Below, in pieces: positions 1-11,700 of a stretch of 64,000 nucleotides of DNA (position 1 is the first letter of the stretch; each line of letters begins with the position of its first letter). Under the pieces are notes generated by a model. That model searched no databases, was not told the DNA's origin, and saw only the letters and a list, made by a program, of their open reading frames with translations. The translations under genes and the position numbers were made by a program. The stretch comes from Gymnorhina tibicen (lineage: Eukaryota; Chordata; Aves; Passeriformes; Artamidae), in the NCBI GenBank assembly GCA_013399875.1, contig VXAZ01000420.1:603616-667615 (forward strand), written 5' to 3'.

Positions 1-2730
1 TCTGTTTGCAGTGTCTTCTGAGCAGGTCTACTTTTCTGCCTATCTTCCCTTTGTTTTGTGTGCCAGTGGTTTTTCTGGGCTGTGCATGATCCTGTGTGTC
101 TGCTAATGCACATCTTGGAGCAGCCTTATGTTATCCCAAAGTGTGCTTTATATAGTTCTCAAGTATAGAAATACAGTGGATCTGAGGCTAGATAATGGAG
201 TGGAGTACATGGAAGTATCTTTCTGCTTACTGGTGCAGCCTTTCTTCATATCTTCTTTCATAGAAGTGCATCTAGTTGGTACCTCTGGTACAATGCCTAG
301 GACATTTTATGTGGTGCCCTAATTTTATAGTGATGTTAAACCCAGAAAAAAAGTGGTTATAGATAAACAAGAAATACTGACAAGTAAAATTTTCGTGAGT
401 TTCTAACGTGAAACTGTCAGCATACTGTAGTACTGCATTTGGGCCTCAGACTGCACCCTCATAGTATCCCAACCTGCATTCTGCAGTGTCCTCTGGCAGT
501 GCTGCTTTTAGTTTGTCAGGTAGCTTATTTTTTACATTTGGGCACCCTTGTTGAATAGCTGAATGGCCTTAGTACTTAGGAGGAGCTGGCTTTATCCCTG
601 ACTCCTCAGCATCATCAGAGATGGCAGTGTCAGCCTTTGTGGAAGAGACAGGAGGCTGCACTTCCAGGCGCTCCCCAGCTACAGAATTGGAGCCAAGCAG
701 AGCATACAAGGAAGCCTGTCTGCTTGCTTGGCTCTCTGGGTGTGCTACAGCACAGCTGCTGACAAGATGGGAGAAGGGTGAATCTTTTCTGGAGGGAGTA
801 ACGAGGGACGAGAGGACATTTGCCAGAGGAGATACTCTGCACCATGGATCTATGAGCATACCTAGGGCTAATGTAATTATGCAGAAAATGCTTCATTAGA
901 GTATTTGTCAGCAATCTTCTTTATAGGTTAAATAAATCTGTGGTTAGCTGGTGAAGTTTGCTTGGAAAAGATTCTTCCTGGGTTGTCTGGGTAACTAGAC
1001 AAGAGCCATATCATTTGAGAATGACCTTGGTGTTAGGACACATTGATATTTTAGGCAATGTTCTTTTAATTTTTGCAAATTTGTAACATTAGTTATGGTT
1101 CAGTACCAGTATCAAGATCATTAGTATTAAGTAAAATACTTTTGGATTCACAGGGCAGTAATTGTAGTAGATTTTTCAACTATTTATCGGTAAGTTTTAT
1201 TCTACTTGGCCATCATCTCAAAGTTCTTTGGCCAAATCTTATCTTCTCTACGAGTAGGAACATTCCACTGTTTTTCATTTCTTTTTCTCAGCTGTGGAAG
1301 CCATACCTGTGTCCTCCATAATTTTATTGACTTAAAAAAGCCAGTCTCCTGGAACAGCTGCCATTTACATGGAAGTTGCTCTGATGGCATGGAAAGAACA
1401 CAAATGACACTGGACCAACCAAACTTCACACCCAGTCTTTAAAATAATTCATGTGGCCATCCTCAAAGGAGACCACAGTCACAGGGAAAATCTAAAGGAA
1501 TGGCTAGGAAACAGCAGTTATTGAAATATGTCAGCCTGTCACAATTGCAAAAAACCCACTTTTTTTAAGACAGAGAAAAGTAAGCATTAAGAACCAGTGT
1601 TTTCAACTCATTGTTATTCATTAGTAGCAGCTCACACAGAATTTTCCAAGAAATGACCATCAACCAAAAGAGTGACAGAGCAGACAGATAAATTGATATA
1701 AAGTCAAGAGCTGTTGATTGCTGAGGAGAAAATAAAGAACCCATTAGGAATGCGTTCCTATTCCTTAATTCTTTCCCTCCCCCCACCCAGCCCCTCAACC
1801 CAACCGAGGCTATTACACACATGAGGACACACATCTTCAATCATTTTATATCCTCCCCAGCACTCTACTAGCTATGCTTCACCCTCTTGCCTTTCAGCAC
1901 CACCTATAAACAGCACACATATTCCCCCAGGACAGTGCACAACTCTGTTTCCTCTCTCGACAACAATCACACGTAGCAGCTGCATGCTACAAGCCACAGG
2001 CAGAGTCAAGGTCACATGTGTGTTCTTAGGACCTCTTCCTTTTGTTCTCCACTGATAATTTTCCATTCGGTCTTGGGTTTTACTGTGGTGGCTACTCTTC
2101 AGCAGAGTGGAGCTCTCGTTTGGAGAAAATTCCAAAAGAAAAGGAATTTTATGTATCTTTCTCTAATTCGAACATTATGTGCATTTTTCTTCTTTCGATG
2201 ACTGAGATTTTTCTTCTGAAATTCAAATCACACGCTGAATAACTACACCTATTACATGGTTATAAGTAAAAAGAGTCTCTTGCTTGCTTCCTATCGTGTC
2301 CAGTTTGCATAAGCTTTATATTATGCTGCTTCAAAGATTATGCTCGAAGCTATATATTCAAAGGATATATAAGGTAAATTTACTTCTGATTGTTCTTTGT
2401 GAGGTAAAGTAGTTCTAATGAATGTCATGGGCAAATGACACTCCCTTGAGTTAGGTCCTGGGCAAGTTTCTGTGTTAAACATTAGTAATATATCTTATTT
2501 CAGTAATTTGTCATAGCCCTATGAAATAGATTATATTGGCCTTTTAAGAGCAAGATTTGGCCCTAGTACTGTTCCATTAGTTTTGAAGTAAAGCGTGTTA
2601 ACTTTTTTCCCAAAGACTATTGGAAAATGTAGAGTTTAGTTCTGCCTAGCATGTCAGGAAATCTGTTCAGTGATCTAAGTAGACTATTTTTTTATCGGCA
2701 AAGAAAGCCGATTTTATGAATGTCTCTGGT
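1..2730. other. Noncoding unique sequence, no gene seen
   Basis: This stretch is mostly A/T-rich unique sequence. The open frames near 569-914 overlap on both strands in three frames and show no recognisable domain. The other frames are under 100 codons, have no family signature and no consistent splice context. A pyrimidine-rich patch lies around 1770-1810. No transposon end or RNA gene was recognised. Confidence 0.7.
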
Positions 2731-2757
2731 AAAATAAATAAATAAATAAACAAACAG
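2731..2757. repeat. (AAAT)n/(AAAC) microsatellite
   Basis: Tandem AAAT units run into CAAACA. This is a simple A-rich tetranucleotide repeat of a kind common in amniote intergenic DNA. No target-site duplication or retroposon body was recognised on either side, so it is called only as a simple repeat. Confidence 0.8.
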
Positions 2758-5041
2758 AAAAATAAGAAAGGTTGGAAAAGCTCTTGCTTCAACTCTGCTC
2801 AGAAACAGGACTGGACAAGGAACCCAGGAGCTACTTTGTGAGAAGACTGTGGACGTGTTGAGATTGTCAGACGAACAACCACAGTAAGGAACCCCCATGA
2901 AATTTTTTTACATATTATAAAAGGACTTCAGCTGTTTCCAACCCAGGACGAAGGTTTTCTGAAGTCACTGCTGGAGTATGTTGTTGGGACAGAAGCACAG
3001 TGCAGAGAGGCCTTAGGTACTTAGATGTCCTATCAAAGCTCTGAGGTGTGTGTTGGACCTGTTTGCTGTCAGTCCAGAAATGGCTTCTGTCAGGACACTG
3101 AACCTGCACCCCTTGGAACAAATTATTTTCCTACAGGTAAGAAGCTCTTAAATTCAGTTGAAAGCTTTCCTTCGTTTGATATGCAAGGTTTGGAAAAACT
3201 GAGCTTTTCCAAAGGAGAAGAAGGGTCCTGGCACATGCCTATGACAGGTAGGCAAAGAGTGTGTCTGCATCCTGCTTCCAGAAGCCAACTGGCTGCAGGC
3301 CCTTGTTCAGACGGCTTGGGGAGTAGCAGCCTTCCACTTTACACACCTTTATATATTCATATGTTAGACAAAATAAAAATCCTCAGGGAAGAGTTCAAAG
3401 GATGAGCGAAGGAGAAACTATGTGTGTGACAGAATCACAGTCCAACCAAACACTTTAACAAGGTAATTTCAAATGGAATTATTAATTATAAACAAATTAG
3501 TTCGGCCTACATGTCAGTTTTAGGCTGTGGCCCTTTTTCTGAAAGAATTATTGTTTGCTTGTGTTTTAACATGAGATAAAGCCAAACAGAAGTGACCTCT
3601 CTCCTATCTTAAAGAATAACCATGAGAATCAGGAGAAGTGCTTGACACCCAAGTAGCCTCAACAGTTGGTACACAGTAGCTGTCAGCGTGAAATCGAGTG
3701 CAAAATTGCCAGATTTGGAGTCCTTCCTAAAACTGCTTGCTCTGTCAAGTGGAAGTAAAGGACATTGACCAGAAAAATGACACAAGACTTTTCCAGAGGC
3801 AATCTTTGCAGAAACTCCATTTCACCTATACAACAACTGTATCTGCACACTGATTTTCCAGTGTCGGAAAGACTTGTCACTGTTGCTGTTTCACAACCTG
3901 CACAGAAATCTTGTAAAAATCACAAGAAAAGACCTAGTAGTTTATTTTTCAAATAGATACAGTTTGGTCTGTCCAAAAGTATGATAGGCAGTCTGTCATG
4001 AGAACTTCCTGCTGTCGTAACAAGTAAATTTGTAATAGTAACTTACTATTATCTGAGCAAAATTTTGAAGCTATTTCACAAGAGATGAAAGGACTTGCAT
4101 CGTCCTGCTTTCAGTGGAGGATTTAAAGAATGATAAGTGTTAGTACTACTGTCCTCTAAATAGGTATATGTGTGAGATACATATATTTTGTCATTGTTCT
4201 CTATAAAAAAGGCATCTTGTATTTGGTTTTGCTTTAGATGGATGAAAATTTGAGCAACAACTTGTCCCAGGAGGAATGTGTTGTAAGTATCCTTTAAAGC
4301 AAGGAGGAATGGTGAATAAGGAAGATAAATTTCTTCAGAATAAATTATAATATGAACAAAATGGGCTTCTGACACATTGTTTATTTAAAAATAGTAAAAT
4401 ATTCTGTCTTTCAAAGGCATGCTATGGGGTTCTCTGGTTTTTTGGTTTTGTTTTTTTTTTGGCTGTACTCTCTGCAAGCATGGCAAATGCTGTAGTTTTG
4501 TCACCAAATTATTTTACTGAATTAAAGGTAGTGCATCCTTCATGAGTGTGAGCATTAAGGTTTATCTTAACCCAACAAGTCATTAATAACTCCAGTCAAG
4601 AAATAAGAAGTTTCGGAGAAGTTGAGATGATATGGGGAGATCATTCACGTTGCCTGCAGACTAATTAGAGAATAAACCACACTCTGACTTTATAACAGAT
4701 TTTAACCAAATAAGCTCCCAGAAATGGTTTACTATCTCATCTTCATATTGATACTAAATTATCTTTTAAAAACTAATAGATTGTCCACGTCCTCCCCAAA
4801 GTGTTTGATTTAAAGTTCAAGCTTTTTAAAGTACTATATATTACCATTAGGATAAAATATTGGATAGTACTATCTCCTGGACACCATATTTTTGAGAATA
4901 TGCTTCATGCCTCATTTACCAGAAATGTATTGAGATTTTCCTGAGCCAACATTCAAAGAATAACTTGACATTTTTCATAGCGTGATGCCGTGTTTTTGTC
5001 TTTTCTTTTTAATTCCTTTGCCACCAAACTTTGAACTGCTC
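2758..5041. other. Noncoding unique sequence
   Basis: The longest frame (3025-3405, plus) is cysteine- and serine-rich, matches nothing I recognise and ends among A-rich sequence. The minus frame at 4076-4375 is likewise unrecognised. A short CR1-tail-like word (GACAGAATCACAG) occurs near 3430 but is too short to call. A T-rich run is at 4437-4460. The splice-like site at 3123-3142 is listed separately. Confidence 0.65.
3123..3142 (+). other. Recursive-splice-like juxtaposed acceptor/donor
   Basis: A pyrimidine-rich TTATTTTCCTACAG (ending at 3136) is followed at once by GTAAGA, so a 3' splice site and a strong 5' splice site share one junction. That arrangement fits the known vertebrate recursive splice (ratchet) consensus of polypyrimidine-CAG|GTAAG, which is found in very long introns. 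It matters only if the window is transcribed on the plus strand as part of a long intron, which cannot be established here. Such words also arise by chance. Confidence 0.25.
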
Positions 5042-5064
5042 TTTTATTTGTTTATTTGTTTATC
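5042..5064. repeat. (TTTATTTG)n simple repeat
   Basis: About two and a half copies of TTTATTTG in tandem, within a T-rich context. Simple repeat with no further structure. Confidence 0.75.
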
Positions 5065-5231
5065 ATCTAAAGCTCAAGTAGAATATGTTTTTGTACTGCA
5101 TATGAAATATCTGTGTAAGAAATTATTAGATTTTTAAAGAGAGTATATTGTGATAGAATGTATAACAGCAAAAGAAAATTAAGCTGCATAATATAGCATG
5201 CAGGGGAGTGATTCCTGCTGGGATGTCATTT

Positions 5232-5266
5232 CACAGAATCACAGAATCAATAAGGTTGAAAAAGAT
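5232..5266 (-). mobile_element. CR1 LINE 3' tail fragment
   Basis: Two adjacent CACAGAAT words (the reverse complement of the CR1 terminal ATTCTGTG octamer) are followed by an AATAAGGTTGAAAAAGAT segment. This resembles the CR1 3' end read in reverse. Similarity is lost rightward within about 35 bp, so only the tail of an old or truncated minus-strand insertion remains. It could be a very short 5'-truncated insertion or a decayed one. Confidence 0.6.
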
Positions 5267-5702
5267 GGGGTTTAATTCTCAGTTCTGGAGATAGATATTT
5301 CATGTTGGAGCACCTCCTCTTGTTTGCTACCATAAGCCTGCCCGTTGGTGGCACTGCACAGCTTCCCCTGCCGCGTAAGTCCACCCAGCATATGTGAAAA
5401 ATTCCAGCCAAATTCCTTAAATTTTCTGTTTGTAACCACTGCTGATGGGTCCTATTAATGATTTCTCTTCTTGTGTGCTCCATGCTCTCATAAAACGCCT
5501 ACTTTTTCTTCAAATTATGAACTAGAACAAAGCTGGAGAAGATGGGGGACAGAGGGGACAAGACAAACTCAAAAATATGTTATTGAAAAACCAAAAGAAG
5601 CACAGAGGAGCAATTAAGACTGGAATATGTAAAAGAATGTGAATGCTGGGATGTGTTTATAAAGGATGTCTTTTCACACTTTTTCCACATCTTACAGCTC
5701 AG

Positions 5703-5813
5703 AACTAACCCTAACCCTAACCTTTACCCTAACCCTAACACACCCTAACCCTAACCCTAACACACCCTAACCCTAACCCCAACTAACCCTAACCCTAACC
5801 CTAAAACTGATTT
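5703..5813. repeat. Short interstitial telomeric repeat array (CCCTAA)n
   Basis: About 110 bp of vertebrate telomere repeat, with the C-rich strand on plus. I count twelve exact CCCTAA units. They are interrupted by a CCTTTA variant, two identical CACA insertions and one CCCCAACTAA variant. The two CACA insertions each precede a block of perfect units, which suggests small internal duplications after insertion. No subtelomeric family is visible on either flank. Known short arrays of this kind are explained by telomere-sequence addition at a repaired break or as a remnant of chromosome fusion. The small size and unique flanks favour break repair. Confidence 0.95.
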
Positions 5814-7071
5814 TGGCAGGGCAAGGTTCTCCTCTCTCTTCCCATCCCTGCAGGACTAATAAGACAAATCCAGAACAGAAGAAAAGATTGTCTGGCAATT
5901 TTATTCACATCAAACCTGAATAGTTCAAGCTCAGGTCTGCAGCTCCTAAGAGCATATACATCAGCGAGACCACGGTTCGGGAACAGAGATGAGATTCAAA
6001 AATCCCTTTGGCAGCAGATGAGCTGTAAAGCAGCAAATCACACAGCACAAGCTACCACAGACAGCAAACAGGGAATAAACAGGGATGAGCACTGCAAACA
6101 AAAGAAAGAGCTGGGGTTAATTCAGGTTCACAGAGGGCTTTGGATCTGAACTAAAAATATATCTCTTAAATGCAAATAGAGAAAAATGATAGGCATTTGC
6201 ATGATTGACAGCCTTTCGAAATAGAAGTGTTGCTATAATTAAGCAATAATGTATGAGTGAGTGTACATTATGACAAATTGGAAGCTTGGTTGATTAGATT
6301 GAGCATATAAACTGTCAGTATAATTATCACATTTTAATCATTTTTCTCCATTTTTTATAACAGCATTGTCTTCAGCCTCATTTGGTGCTTATTAGATTGA
6401 TATTCTAAGAGGAATTGTACAACATAAAACATGTCCTTTAACAGGATGAACTTTATATAAGACTTTAGGTATGTCTATAAATATTTATAATGGTGGCTGT
6501 TGTGCCTCAACTTTTTGCCACATCTTATGTGTCAAATCATGTTGGTTTAGAGCTTTCTTTACCATGATAAAATATTGTAATCTGAAAGTACTTTGTACCC
6601 AGTAAGTATTCACTCACTATATATTTTAAGCTGTCATAGGGAAAACATATCACAGCTGAATAATGAATTAATGATACACACTGCAATGATTAACAAGATG
6701 CTCAGTCAATCAGCATGGGAGCAAGATTTTTCTGTTTTCGTGCAGCTATGCTAAAATGTATGTAGTCTTTTTAACAAGGAAATGTTCTTTGTTAACACCC
6801 AGGGAACAGCAATGTTTCAACCAATTTAAGGGGTTTAATTTTATACCAGTACCTCTTTAAAATGTAAACCACTGGAGGAGTAGCGTGCCCCTGAAAGTGC
6901 AGTATAACAAAGAAAATAGAGGTTCTTAACGTGGTCATGCTCTTATAGTCTTACCCTATCTCAAATTAGATCTGAGCAGTTCTTTCACCAGTGTTGAAGT
7001 AAGAAGGTGGAGGGTGGCCTGGGTGTTAAAATAAGGGTCTGTGAAACAAAATTCTCCAGGTGCTTTCACCA
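5814..7071. other. A/T-rich noncoding sequence
   Basis: From about 6130 the sequence is strongly A/T-rich with many TAAT and ATTTTAATCA-type words. It has no long open frame and no recognised repeat. The part directly after the telomere array (5820-6130) is purine-rich and less A/T-rich. I do not recognise it as any repeat, although an old LTR fragment cannot be excluded by eye. Confidence 0.55.
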
Positions 7072-7200
7072 TTTCTGCCACTGGTTTGCTTCTTGGCCTT
7101 GGGCAAGATGCTTATCTGCTCCTCAGATTAGTGGCCCTTTGGGAAACAGAGATACGCACACGTGCTCTGCAGGGATTATTGGAAAATTGATGTGCTCTAG
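7072..7200 (+). mobile_element. Ancient MIR-type SINE relic
   Basis: TCTGCCACT, then CTTGG-CCTTGGGCAAG, then a TCTGCTCCTCAG segment, follow the order and spacing of the MIR core-SINE central region: TCTGCCACTT, GTGACCTTGGGCAAGT, CTCTGTGCCTCAG. The rightward GGGAAACAGAGATA is a plausible decayed form of the MIR AAATGGGGATAATA segment. The promoter-proximal half and tail are not recognisable. MIR relics are scarce but known in birds. The alternative is chance similarity over the core only. Confidence 0.6.
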
Positions 7201-8346
7201 GTCTCAGTTTACTGCTGTTAAAATTCATATTGTACAGCCTTCTCCAGGCTTTGCAGCTGCTGCAGAGAGAGGAGTGTAGACTGTGGCCTTTCTGGCCAAT
7301 AGTGAATTTCCTTATTTAAGGAAAACTATCAAAGTTGGCTGTACAATTGTTCAGGGAGGAACTGCATAGAACAAATCACGGCAATAGAAAGGTCTTAATT
7401 ATTTCCATATTGCTTTAAAAGTGTTCTGTAGCAAGGATTTAAATGAACTTTTCTATGGATGGCTTGAGAAAAGATTTCAGGCCAAAGAGAGGTGTCTTCC
7501 AGAATTCATTCCTTCCATGTCCTCTGCAGTATATATTCAATAAATAGAGAGCATTAGCTTTTCTCTCAAGATAGTTTGCGATATTGATAGTGAAATCTGA
7601 GATACTGAAGTCCTCATAAGTTGATGATTTTCGGAAGTGGAAAATTGTCAAATAATAAGTTTGACTATTTGGTGCAATTTTCTTTGCCTGTGTTTATTTC
7701 CTTTCCTAGGCTTTCCACAAAATTTCTTTGGAATTGAAGCTAGAAATATCTTTTAAAATTTGTACATCGTAGGCTGAATTTGAAGAATATGTGCAGAAAG
7801 TTAATTTGAATTCAGAAGTGCAAAGATTCATCTAATAAACTCAATTTTAATTGTAGAATTTTCTTGATCCTTTGAAAATTTACCTTCTTACCTCAGTTTT
7901 TAACTTTGCACTCCAACAAAATACTTGAGCCTTTCAACAGCCTTCACTAAGTTCAAGGTGAAGATGTTACTTCCAGTCTTGGATATTGCTGTCTGCGCAG
8001 AATAATCATGTGCAATTCTTAGTTCTTCTGCTACTACTTCTAATGACCCAATTACCAGTAAAATGCATAAAAGCAAGATCTCAGCATTGATTTTTTTCCC
8101 TTGATTCTCTCAATAGCTTTCACAAACCTGAACTTTACATGCTTTTTATCATAATTATAAGGATTTGATGTTGGATCTTACTAGGTTAATTTAGTGTTTC
8201 AAAAGCCTCAGTGGAGCCCCTTCCATGAACTTACCAAGGATCCTCATTACGGCATGAAAATTGTATAAAAAAATTACACATAAATGGCTGTGTTTTGATT
8301 GGAAAACAACCTAACAACAGAGTATCTCAAAATTCGGTATATTAAT
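7201..8346. other. A/T-rich noncoding sequence
   Basis: Unique A/T-rich DNA. The only frame of note (7439-7651, minus) is lysine- and phenylalanine-rich and has no family signature. The right edge is the abrupt boundary of the CR1 element. Confidence 0.6.
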
Positions 8347-8706
8347 GCCATAGCAGGGACACCTTCCACTAGACCAGGTTGCTCAGAGCTCCATCCAGCC
8401 TGGCCTTAAACACTTCCAGGGATGAGACATCCATGGTTTATCTGGGCAACCTCTGCTCCACCTCCCTCACAGCAAAGGATTTCTTTCTAATATCTAATCT
8501 AATTCTGCTCTCTTTCAGTTTAAAGCCATTCCCCCTTGTTCTATCACTACATGCCCTTGTCAGCAGTCCGTCTCCAGCTTTCTTCTACCCCCTTTAGGTA
8601 CTGGAAGGCCCTATAAGTTCTCCCAGGAGCCTTCCCTTCTCCGGCCTGAACAACCCCAACTTTCTCAGCCAGTTTCCACAGGAGAAGCTGAGAGACTCTT
8701 CCAGCT
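8347..8706 (-). mobile_element. CR1 non-LTR retrotransposon, 5'-truncated
   Basis: Clear avian CR1 LINE in minus orientation. Read on the minus strand near the left end, one frame gives SSLEVFKARLDGALSNLV followed by a stop, which is the conserved C-terminus of the CR1 ORF2 endonuclease/reverse transcriptase. The rightward sequence matches the preceding ORF2 codons: on plus, TTTCAGTTTAAAGCCATT, then CTATCACTACATGCCCTTGT, then GAACAACCCCAACTTTCTCAGCC. The element is 5'-truncated at about 8706, as is usual for CR1. After the ORF2 stop only about 17 bp of 3' UTR remain (GTGGAAGGTGTCCCTGC reversed). The usual ATTCTGTG tail is missing at the left edge, probably through deletion. The frame is broken upstream, so the copy is dead. 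Similarity is high enough to suggest a moderately young insertion. Confidence 0.93.
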
Positions 8707-11700
8707 GTAGTTTTATATGACAGAATTCAGCAAGGGACAGATAAAAGCTGCCTGCCTATGCCAAGACACTCTCTGGTTGCGTTTTGCATTGCCTCGAGAT
8801 CGCTGCCCGCATAAGTGACAGCAAACGTGCAGCGAAGATGAAGAGTGCTGTGTCTTGACGTTACCAGCTCCACCAGGGAAGCAGATCAGCACTTGTGTCC
8901 ATCCTGTCACAGGGTGCCTGGGTGCAACACAGTTTATGGAAGCAGCACAGGAATCCATGCTGGGAGATCCAGTGCCACCAACCACTTTCTGCAGGGTCCC
9001 AGCTCAGGGGATGTAGTTTGGATGGTCTAGCTTGACTTAGCGTGGCAGAAAAAAACAAACTGTGTCTTGCTGGGCTTTGGGGTCGGTAAACGGAGTGTGT
9101 GCACCTCTGTGACCGCTTTGAGGCTTTTGGATAAGCCACCCCAAGAGCACAGGCTGCCCGAGGCACGGTGAGCTGCCGGGGCTCAGCGTGGCAGTGCAGC
9201 CACTGCACGGCGCCCTGAGGAGAGCTGGCTGGCCTCCAGCCACCGGGCAGCACGGCCAGAGCAGGGGCACACCTGTCCCTGTGCATCTGTGTGCACTGCC
9301 CGGCCAAAACTCGCCAGTGCTCTCAAGGACACCTTCTCCCACACGCAGGAGAGTGCCACGAAAATAGTTATCTAAACCTGTTAGTGCTACCACGCAAAGT
9401 AGCTCTTGGGTATCCCTGCTGGGACAGATAAAGAGCAAGAGGAAAAAATTTAGTTTTCAAATGACAGAGGGCTTACTTCCTCACTGCTGAAAGGAGGCTC
9501 TCTGTGTTGCATATATCCCCTCATACACTCATGCTCTGGGCCAGTCCAGTGGAGAAGGTGACAGAGATGTTATAGCCTGAAAAATCATTCAGGTTTAGTT
9601 TGGGAAAAGGAAAAAAAAAAAATAGTAGGGGCTTGGATCTCTTCTTATTTTAAGGATTCTGCTTCACCTCTCACAGTGTGAGAAGATTAATTTACTTTCC
9701 TTTTTGTTTTGCACCAGTGTGTATTCCATAGCATTAATTTATTCCTCAAGGTCTGATAACATCAGTTCTGTGTCCATTGTCATCAAAGTGTATAGGTGAT
9801 GTGTAGAAATGATAACAAGGTTGCATTTTTTCTGTGCTTGATGGCTATTCAACAAAATAGCCTGCTAAGCATTCCTCTTAGATTTCTCTTTTGTCCAGCT
9901 TGCTGGAAGAGCCTGAAATTATTTTCTGTCCTGTAAAAAAATATAAATTAGTTCTTGAATTTAGACATCAGAGAAATAGCAGCTTCCAAAATAGTAAACA
10001 GCTTTTTATTTTGTTGTGTCTTCCTAGGCACCTTTTGTTCTCCAGATTGCCTAAAAAGTTTTTTAGCCAACCTTCTCTTTTCATTTATGAACTTGGTAAA
10101 TTTTGTTAGACTCCTGAAAGAGAAAAATGTTTTGTCCTCGCTAAAAATTCTGGAGACATGTCCAGAAGAATTTAATATTCTCATACTTTGGCATCAGTGA
10201 CTGAAATCTCACAAGATTATGGCCTTTTTGTAAGGGGTATGCTTCTGTCATTCAAGTGAGCTGATCTGTAAGCCTTTCAAAAAAAGCCAACCAAGAAAAA
10301 ACCCCCCTAAACCTTTTAACACACTGGGTATTTTTAAAAGTTAACAGCAAAATTCCCCTGGTGATGCAGCCATTCTGAAAAAGACTGAATAAAAAGCCCA
10401 GAAGGACTGTAGACAAGTGAAATTTTTTGTTTTAGACTTACTCAAGAGTCTTGCCCTCTTTGGTTTCAGGTTACTCAGGTGCTTAACTTCAAGGTGCTAA
10501 GTTTCCATGAACCTTAAATATGACTGAAACTTTCCATATGCCATCATGTTTGTGTACAATGTTCATTTAGGGCTTCCATCCTTCAGACCTCAGACAAGTC
10601 CACAGTTTTCATATTCACTGGTGGAATCGTATTTTTTTCTGCTCCTGAAGGAAAATTATATTATTTGCAGAGCTACATCTCCACTGGGATTAGCCAGTTG
10701 GTAAAACAGCAGAAATTATGTTGATCCATGGCTTCAAAAGGAGGAATGTGCCTGGCTAAACCGAGAGAAAGTAAATGTGGGATTATTCAAACACATGTAT
10801 ACCCAAGGAATGAGAAGAGTTTTATTTAAAGTTCAGATATTTTTCCAAATGGGTTTCAAACATTTACCTGCTCTGTTGTTTTATGTAGAACTGTTGTCTT
10901 CTGTGTCTGCACATGGAATACATCTTTCTAGACAAAGAATTCACCATCAGCTTATGCTATATGGAAGTGAAATTTGCCATTTGTAAATGTATGGTTACAA
11001 AATGTATATGTTACACAAATATTTGGAAATCGTGCATCTTTTCTGTGCTTTGATGTTTGAAAGGACTCTGTTCTGCCCATTTCTAATTATAAGTTTTGGA
11101 AACAGTATTCCATTTTCCAAATGCCTGCTATTTTTCACTAGAACTAAGTCACCGGCAAGTTCTCTTTTCAAAGCAGTTTCCTATGTACTTGTACAACATT
11201 ATTCCACAGATTTGCTATTGAAATGAAATACTGCAGTGACCTTTTTAATTCCCATGACTTTTTACAATCTTTGAAATTTAGCACAACAGCAGGAGTTTAA
11301 TCATATTCACTGATGTAAAAGACAAAATAAGGCACCTCTACATTCAGATAGAGATATGACCTCAAAGGTGCAGAGCCTTGAGAGACTCACTGGAGATCCC
11401 CAAGGACAATTACAGCGATTTCACTTGTGGTCTACCTGTAATCTCTGACTTTGCCTCCTGATAACACCAACAGAAATTTTGCACTTACATTGTGTGCCAG
11501 AGTATTTTGTTCTTGCTGCTTGAACACTGTTGTTTTCCTATCAAAGAATAATCTTATATTACTTTATCTCTCTGTTCCAGTTTATGTCTGCTTCACAACA
11601 GTTTCAAGGTGTGAATTTCCAAGGTCTTTGGTTTTCTCACTGCTGCAAGGTCTGAGGTTTTGGTTTCATGCTTGTCCTTTTTTTTCTGCTACAGTATGGG

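Noticed and set aside
3425..3445. Single CR1-tail-like GACAGAATCACAG word
   Set aside because: Too short to separate from chance, with no CR1 body on either side.
5975..5990. ACGGTTCGGGAAC as a tRNA B-box-like word
   Set aside because: No A box, cloverleaf or terminator T run at the right spacing.
5820..6130. Possible solo LTR right of the telomere array
   Set aside because: No TG...CA boundaries, target duplication or polyadenylation layout could be defined by eye.
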